In this document: positions 59,436 through 64,000 of the stretch, piece after piece
Position numbering within the stretch: position 1 is the first letter of the stretch
Layout of the letters: every line of letters begins with the position of its first letter
Assembly: GCA_040902195.1 (NCBI GenBank)
Contig: JBBDXS010000019.1
Coordinates: 124,001 to 188,000, forward strand
Reading direction: 5' to 3'
DNA: 64,000 nt
From: JBBDXS01 sp040902195
Lineage (GTDB): Bacteria > Chloroflexota > Dehalococcoidia > DSTF01 > RBG-16-68-14
Translations under genes and position numbers: made by a program
Notes under the pieces: generated by a model
The model's database searches: none
Told to the model about the DNA's origin: nothing
The model's input: the letters and a program-made list of their open reading frames with translations, nothing else

Positions 59436-59990
59436 ATGAAACAGCGAATTCTGTTGCTTGCCGGCATCGCGCTCTTGCTCCTTGGGGGGGCGATGGCGGC
59501 TTGCACGTCCAGCGATACAGATGATCTCGAAAAGAGGCTCGACGCGGTCGAGGCGCAGCTTGCCAGCGGAAGCGGCGACCCGGATGTTCCGGCGCTCGTA
59601 TCCGCGGTATCCATCCTGGGTACTGCCGGGCTGCACGGCATCGATGAAGATGCCAACGAGAACGACACCGTCTCGGCCGGCGCGTCCGGGCCGGTGCAGC
59701 GTGCCCTACTCGCGGTCGCGGCGACGACGTGGCCGGCAGACATGCAGGCCGACGCGGACGCGCTCGAGGCGACGTTGCTCGAGCTGCTGGAGGCGCTCGG
59801 GAGCGCCGACCCGGCCGTTGTTGGGCCGGTGGCGGCCGAGGCGCATGAGCTGCAGCATGACTTCGAGCACAACGCCTCGAACTACATCGCAGAGCAGGCC
59901 GGCGTGGCCCTTCCAGAAGAGGAAGAGGCCGGCGACACCACGCCTGCGGCCGATGAGACGCCAGCCGCCGACGAGACGGCTGACCATTAG
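59436..59990 (+). CDS. Predicted lipoprotein in the copper cluster, unknown function
   Basis: A 184-residue lipoprotein: signal sequence, lipobox AMAAC, a coiled-coil-like start (TDDLEKRLDAVEAQLAS), and several His near the C-terminus (AAEAHELQHDFEHNASN) before a Glu/Ala-rich tail. No conserved domain recognised. It ends 20 bp before an assembly gap. Confidence 0.77.
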   Translation: MKQRILLLAGIALLLLGGAMAACTSSDTDDLEKRLDAVEAQLASGSGDPDVPALVSAVSILGTAGLHGIDEDANENDTVSAGASGPVQRALLAVAATTWPADMQADADALEATLLELLEALGSADPAVVGPVAAEAHELQHDFEHNASNYIAEQAGVALPEEEEAGDTTPAADETPAADETADH

Positions 59991-60010
59991 GACTGATGCG
60001 TTGGGGGGGG

Positions 60011-60020
60011 NNNNNNNNNN
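60011..60020. other. Assembly gap (ten N) in the copper cluster
   Basis: Ten undefined bases lie between eight Gs (60003-60010) and four Cs (60021-60024). The flanks TTGGGG and CCCCAA could form a hairpin, so the missing part may be a hard-to-sequence G/C palindrome. True length is unknown. The gap is intergenic. Confidence 0.95.
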
Positions 60021-60062
60021 CCCCTTGCCGGCGCCCCAACCGTCTTGCTAGGAGGAGACGTG

Positions 60063-60725
60063 ATGAGAGGAACGATTCCATGGTTGGGGGTAGTCACGAT
60101 CGCGGCGTTTGCCGCGCTAGCGATTCCTGCGTCCGTCTCCGGCCACGCCGACTACGAGAGCTCGACACCGGCCCGCGATGAGGTCGTACAAACCGCGCCG
60201 CCACAGGTAGACGTCTTCTTCACGCAGGAGGTCTTCCGCCAGGAGGGCGCCAATTACGTCCGCGTGTTCAACGACTCCGGTGACCAGGTCAGCGAGGGCG
60301 ACGGCGTCATCGATGACGATGACCGGACGCACATCTCGACAGACTTGCCGGCGGACATGCCTGCGGGCCGGTACATCGTCCAGTGGCAGACGCTTTCAGA
60401 TACCGATGGTGACGACGACACTGGAGCGTTTTGCTTCTACGTCCAGACCGAGCCGACGCAGCCGCAACGAGACGAATGCGCCGCGTTCGCCGGGGAAGAG
60501 GGCGAGACGCCCGCCGCCACTGGCGGCGCGACCGAAGCCGCGCCTACAACCGAGGCGACCGTGCCTGCCATAGAGCCAACCTCGACTCCAGTCGTGTCGA
60601 CGGGCAGTGACGACGATAGCGGCGTATCGAGCGCTGTGATCATTGCCGGCATTATCGTCGGCGGAGTGGTCATCCTTGCAATCGTCGGGGGCGCATTCAT
60701 CCTGCTTCGCCGGACGCTCGAGTAG
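60063..60725 (+). CDS. CopC-domain copper-binding protein with C-terminal membrane anchor
   Basis: A 220-residue exported protein. The signal ends before H28 (GHADYESSTPARDE), so His would be the mature N-terminus, as needed for the CopC Cu(II) site. The domain runs to about 130 (AFCFYVQTEP), but the usual DGH is DGD here (D117), so a second copper ligand is altered. A Thr/Pro-rich linker leads to a C-terminal membrane helix (SSAVIIAGIIVGGVVILAIV). Good ribosome site AGGAGG. Confidence 0.88.
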   Translation: MRGTIPWLGVVTIAAFAALAIPASVSGHADYESSTPARDEVVQTAPPQVDVFFTQEVFRQEGANYVRVFNDSGDQVSEGDGVIDDDDRTHISTDLPADMPAGRYIVQWQTLSDTDGDDDTGAFCFYVQTEPTQPQRDECAAFAGEEGETPAATGGATEAAPTTEATVPAIEPTSTPVVSTGSDDDSGVSSAVIIAGIIVGGVVILAIVGGAFILLRRTLE

Positions 60726-60728
60726 CGA

Positions 60729-63242
60729 ATGACGATCGTGCGGTCGAAATGGCCGCTGCTCTGCGCCGGCGCAATCGTGCTGGCGCTGATGCTCGCGCTT
60801 TCCGGCGCGAAGCCTGCCTCCGCGCACGCCGTTCTGGAGCGGTCGGTGCCGCTGCAGAACCAGGAGCTCGCCGAGTCGCCCGAGATCATCGAGACGTGGT
60901 ACAGCGAGCCGCTCGAGCGGGCGCTCACGACGCTGCGCGTGCTCGACAGCCAGGGCAGCGAGATGCCCGTGAGCGGCACGATGTTCTCGGACAGCGATCC
61001 GAACTACGCAGCCGCCGCGCCGGCGCAGCCGCTGCCGCCGGGCATCTACACCGTCGCATACGAGAACGTCTCCACGGTCGATGGCCACCAGTGGGCCGGT
61101 ACGTTCAGCTTTATCGTCCTCAACGCCGACGGCTCCGTGCCGTCCGGCACGGCTTTCCAGCTTGACGTTGGCGGTCAAGCAGGCTTCCTGCCCGGCATCG
61201 GCGATAGCACGCTGCACTGGCTCGGCCTGCTCGCCGCGGTGGCTCTTTGCGGGGCAGCGATCTTCTACGTGTTCGTCTCGCGCCCCGCTGCCAATTTCCT
61301 GAGGGACGAAGAGCAACGTCGTGTGCAAGACGCAGCGATGGCGCTCGCAGCGGACATCTTCGTGATGGCCGTGCCGGTGATGCTCTTTGCTCTGTTCGGG
61401 CAGATCTTTCTGTTAGCCGACCGCCTGGGCGGTATCGAACAGCTCGACAACATCCTGTTCGATACGAGGACGGGGGAGCTCTGGATCTCGCGTATCGGAC
61501 TGAGCGTAGCGCTCGCGCTGCTGTTCGTTCCCGCGCTGATGAGCCAGACGTATCGCGTGGGAAGCCGCACGGGCCTTGTCGTGGCCGTTGCGCTGGTCGG
61601 CACACTCGGGCTGCTGATGACATACTCGCTCGGTAGCCACGCTGGAGCTGCGAGTGGCGGGCAGTTCTGGGCTGCCGCCTCGGACTTCGTCCATTTCGTC
61701 GCGACGGCCGCCTGGATCGGCGCGCTGCTGCAACTGCCGCTCGTCTTCTGGTGGAGCCGGAACCGTCTCGATCCGTCGCGGCGGCTGCTCTACCTGGCAA
61801 ACGTCCTCGATAGGTTCTCGTGGCTTGCGGCCGTCAGCGTCGTGTTGCTGATCGGGACGGGTGTGTTCAACGGCTTCGTCCAGCTCCCCACGCTCGAGTC
61901 GTTTTGGGAGACGACGTACGGCCGCGTGCTGATCGTGAAGATGGCGCTGATCTTGCCGATGCTTGGCGTCGCGGGAATCAACGCGCTGTTCTTGAAGCCG
62001 GCGCTCGTCGACGCGATCGATCAGCTACATCAGGACGAAGATGGCACGCAGCCTCCGGAAGAGCAGCGCGCACGCTTCGCACGGAGGCTCGAGCGCGTGC
62101 AGCGCGCCTTGCCGTGGACAACAGTTGCCGAGTTCGCGCTGGGCGCCGCGGTGCTGATCAGCGTCAGCGTTCTGGCGCAAAGCACGACTGCTGGCGGCGA
62201 GCTGCGCCAGAACGCAGGCAAGCCCTCCGGCGAGTACGTGGTGGCCGGGCGGCTGGATGACGTCAACGCCGATCTACTGATCAAGCCCTTCGGTCTCGGC
62301 GTGAGCACCTTCACGGTTACGTTGACGCCTGTTTCACCCGCGACGGACGTTGGCGAGGTCACGGGCGTCCGTCTGCTTGCGACCTACGACAACCCGAATG
62401 CGCCGCCCAGCGCAGGACGCTCGGGCACGGTGCAAGAGCTAGAACCTACCGATCAGCCCAACGTCTGGTCCGCGGGCGCTGCGCTGCTGACGCAGCCCGG
62501 CAACTGGCGCGTCGAAGTCCGCGTGCAGCGCCGCGAGAAGGATGATGTGCGCATCGTCGTAAACGTCCCGGAAGTCGGGGGCATCCTCGCGCAACAGGAC
62601 GAGCCCAAGGACCTGTTCGATCTGCCGTTCACGTTCGTGAACTGGAACATCGTCGCCGGCGGCGCGATGATCGCGATGGGGCTCGGCACGTTCCTTATCT
62701 GGCGCAACCGGCCGTCGTCGTGGTCGTTCGGTACGGCGAACGCCGTCGGCGCCGCGAGCCTCTTCGGTCTCCTTGCCGGTGTGGTGCTCATCGTCGGCGT
62801 GGATGTACACCGTCCTGTCGATACGACCAACGCGAGTCCTATAGAGCCGACCTTGGAATCGCTGGCGCGCGGCCGGCAGCTTTTCGAGAAGAACTGCATG
62901 CAGTGCCACGGCCCGGCCGGCGAAGGAGACGGGCCCGCGGCTGCCGGCCTGCCGATCGACGTGCCGGCGTACGGCGAACACGTCCCGTACCACAACGACT
63001 ACACGCTGTTCAACTGGATCACAAACGGCATCGAGCGCGATGGCGTGCTTAACATGCCTTCCTGGGGCGATGTGCTGACGGAAGACGAACGCTGGACGCT
63101 CGTGACATTCCTGCGTCAGACGTGGGGGTCGGGGAACTTCAGGCCGGTGCTTCCCGAGGATCTCCAGACGCGCTCTTTAGGTACAGCGGCGGCGCCGTCC
63201 AAAACGCCCACGCCTGCCGCGGCGCGAACGCCGACGCCGTAG
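60729..63242 (+). CDS. CopC-CopD-cytochrome c fusion protein
   Basis: An 837-residue multi-domain membrane protein. Signal to A32, then a CopC domain with H33 (HAVLERSVP) and the DGHQW pair (D118, H120); CopD-like region of about eight membrane segments (165-480) with DFVHFVATAAWIG; a beta-rich YtkA/FixH-like domain (about 490-620); two further helices; then a class I cytochrome c domain with CMQCH (C723, C726, H727). Ends with a TP-rich tail. Likely role: copper uptake or supply across the membrane tied to electron transfer; the fusion order is unusual. Confidence 0.9.
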   Translation: MTIVRSKWPLLCAGAIVLALMLALSGAKPASAHAVLERSVPLQNQELAESPEIIETWYSEPLERALTTLRVLDSQGSEMPVSGTMFSDSDPNYAAAAPAQPLPPGIYTVAYENVSTVDGHQWAGTFSFIVLNADGSVPSGTAFQLDVGGQAGFLPGIGDSTLHWLGLLAAVALCGAAIFYVFVSRPAANFLRDEEQRRVQDAAMALAADIFVMAVPVMLFALFGQIFLLADRLGGIEQLDNILFDTRTGELWISRIGLSVALALLFVPALMSQTYRVGSRTGLVVAVALVGTLGLLMTYSLGSHAGAASGGQFWAAASDFVHFVATAAWIGALLQLPLVFWWSRNRLDPSRRLLYLANVLDRFSWLAAVSVVLLIGTGVFNGFVQLPTLESFWETTYGRVLIVKMALILPMLGVAGINALFLKPALVDAIDQLHQDEDGTQPPEEQRARFARRLERVQRALPWTTVAEFALGAAVLISVSVLAQSTTAGGELRQNAGKPSGEYVVAGRLDDVNADLLIKPFGLGVSTFTVTLTPVSPATDVGEVTGVRLLATYDNPNAPPSAGRSGTVQELEPTDQPNVWSAGAALLTQPGNWRVEVRVQRREKDDVRIVVNVPEVGGILAQQDEPKDLFDLPFTFVNWNIVAGGAMIAMGLGTFLIWRNRPSSWSFGTANAVGAASLFGLLAGVVLIVGVDVHRPVDTTNASPIEPTLESLARGRQLFEKNCMQCHGPAGEGDGPAAAGLPIDVPAYGEHVPYHNDYTLFNWITNGIERDGVLNMPSWGDVLTEDERWTLVTFLRQTWGSGNFRPVLPEDLQTRSLGTAAAPSKTPTPAAARTPTP

Positions 63243-64000
63243 CTACGCTCGCGCGTGCACGCGCTGCTGCCGGACGCGTCGGGCGGCGTCGATCACGGGC
63301 CGCGGAAGTAGCGTCTTCGCGCCGTCAACGAGTGCCCCGTAGGTCTCGCGTTCGCGCGCGAGGGAAGGTTCCTGGCCGAGCGCGCGCCCGATGTAGCGCA
63401 AGAACGGGCCCCGCCGCCGTGTGTTCGCGGCGAGCCACGCGAGGCTGCGGTCGTTACAGGCGCGCGCATAGCGCTCGAGATCGTCGAGGCCCGAGAGCGG
63501 CCCGTTCGTGAACAGCGCGTCGAGCACACGGGCGTGAGACGCTGCCATCACCTCGACGGTAAAGCCCGCGGTCAAGCTCGCGTCGTGGATGCGCCGCAAC
63601 GCGAGCGGCCGCGCCACGTACGCGACGTCGTAGGCCGTCGCAACGCGCGTCCACATCTCCCAGTCCTCGCCCGGCACGAAGTCCTGTCGAAAGCCACCGA
63701 GCTGCTCGAATGCGACGCGGCGGATCATCACGCTGCTGCACACGATGTGGTTGCCGCGCAGCAAGGCGCGTACGGCCCGCTCCGACGGCTGGATATCGAT
63801 ACGAGCGCTGGTGCGCTGGCCGCGATAGCCTATCGCGCGTCCCGCGGAGTCGATCTCCTGCGCGCTGCCGTGCACGAGCCCTACCGTCGGGTGCTCATCG
63901 AGCACGCGCGCCTGCGTTTCGGTTGCACCGGGACACAATCCATCGTCCGAAGCGACGAGCGAGATGTACTCGCCTGCTGCGAGCAGCAGCCCGGCGTTAA
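63243..64000 (-). CDS. Family 2 glycosyltransferase (GT-A fold), 5' end off window
   Basis: A partial GT2 enzyme; it reads in frame to the right edge. The visible N-terminal part has AGLLLAAGEYISLVASDDG, whose SDD stands for the DxD metal motif, then HPTVGLVHGSAQEID and the later GWEMWTRV-like PGEDWEMWTRVATAYDV acceptor motif. It transfers a sugar from a nucleotide donor. Acceptor unknown. Its stop is immediately after the cytochrome fusion gene's stop. Confidence 0.9.
   Translation of the reverse strand, partial: NAGLLLAAGEYISLVASDDGLCPGATETQARVLDEHPTVGLVHGSAQEIDSAGRAIGYRGQRTSARIDIQPSERAVRALLRGNHIVCSSVMIRRVAFEQLGGFRQDFVPGEDWEMWTRVATAYDVAYVARPLALRRIHDASLTAGFTVEVMAASHARVLDALFTNGPLSGLDDLERYARACNDRSLAWLAANTRRRGPFLRYIGRALGQEPSLARERETYGALVDGAKTLLPRPVIDAARRVRQQRVHARA

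Overview
This is a dense, GC-rich (estimated by eye at roughly two thirds GC) bacterial chromosome segment with about 62 protein genes, no rRNA or tRNA genes, no insertion sequence and no CRISPR array. The mix of genes points to an aerobic, probably lipoprotein-rich member of the Chloroflexota (possibly Dehalococcoidia-like): F420-type luciferase-like oxidoreductases, a DUF3090 protein, a fakA-degV-recG block, a Thr-Pro-rich dockerin protein, and acyl-CoA and phosphotransferase accessory genes. That placement is inference from gene content only; no marker gene was compared.

Layout. 1-1.8 kb: a partial class A penicillin-binding protein and a methyltransferase, minus strand. 1.9-6.7 kb: a plus-strand, translationally coupled run (gatC, gatA, an 86-residue unknown, an aminotransferase, two alpha/beta hydrolases, the second with fluoroacetate-dehalogenase signature residues). 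6.7-17.8 kb: minus-strand runs (lipoprotein and IMPase; S51 peptidase, argS, DUF402, GT-C glycosyltransferase, recG, degV, fakA). 17.9-21.9 kb: rpmB, then rpe, argH and two tandem HAD hydrolases. 22-27.4 kb: a small unknown, a minimal metalloprotease, a Flp-like pilin, a D-aminoacylase, an orphan sugar-type binding protein and a thiolase. 27.5-33.8 kb: a TP-repeat dockerin protein, gmd, an MBL hydrolase, a GltD-like protein, an ABC1 kinase and a lone cyclic-nucleotide-binding domain. 33.9-40.3 kb: pyruvate dehydrogenase (pdhA, pdhB, E2, lpdA) together with lipA and lipB, so the complex and its lipoylation enzymes sit side by side. 40.4-48.9 kb: OsmC, HAD, a KARI-like paralogue, DUF3090, an LLM oxidoreductase, a Lon-like protease, Nudix and MFS. 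49-54 kb: a GH31 glycosidase, a shortened UDP-sugar-dehydrogenase-like protein and an ECF sigma/anti-sigma pair. 54-59 kb: enoyl-CoA hydratase, NTF2-like, LLM, DUF6285, APH and a DUF7064/7065-like protein, probably an acyl-CoA or xenobiotic catabolic island. 59-63.2 kb: a copper cluster with a His-rich membrane protein, a lipoprotein, a CopC protein and a CopC-CopD-cytochrome c fusion. A ten-base assembly gap lies inside this cluster. The end holds a partial GT2 glycosyltransferase.

Gene packing is extreme: many same-strand neighbours overlap by ATGA or GTGA, and four convergent pairs share a CTAG or CTAA at their stops. Many first genes have a TAnnnT -10 box, often extended as TGC-TAnnnT, only 6-10 nt before the start codon, which implies leaderless or near-leaderless mRNAs. 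Intergenic REP-like palindromes with CTACG flanks recur, and two of them supply the stop codon of the adjacent gene.

The strongest leads for something new are the CopC-CopD-cytochrome c fusion, the KARI-like protein that has lost the catalytic His but kept the metal pair, the sugar dehydrogenase with Arg in place of the catalytic Cys, the leaderless-promoter architecture, and the Lon-like gene whose Shine-Dalgarno is separated from its ATG by a perfect hairpin.
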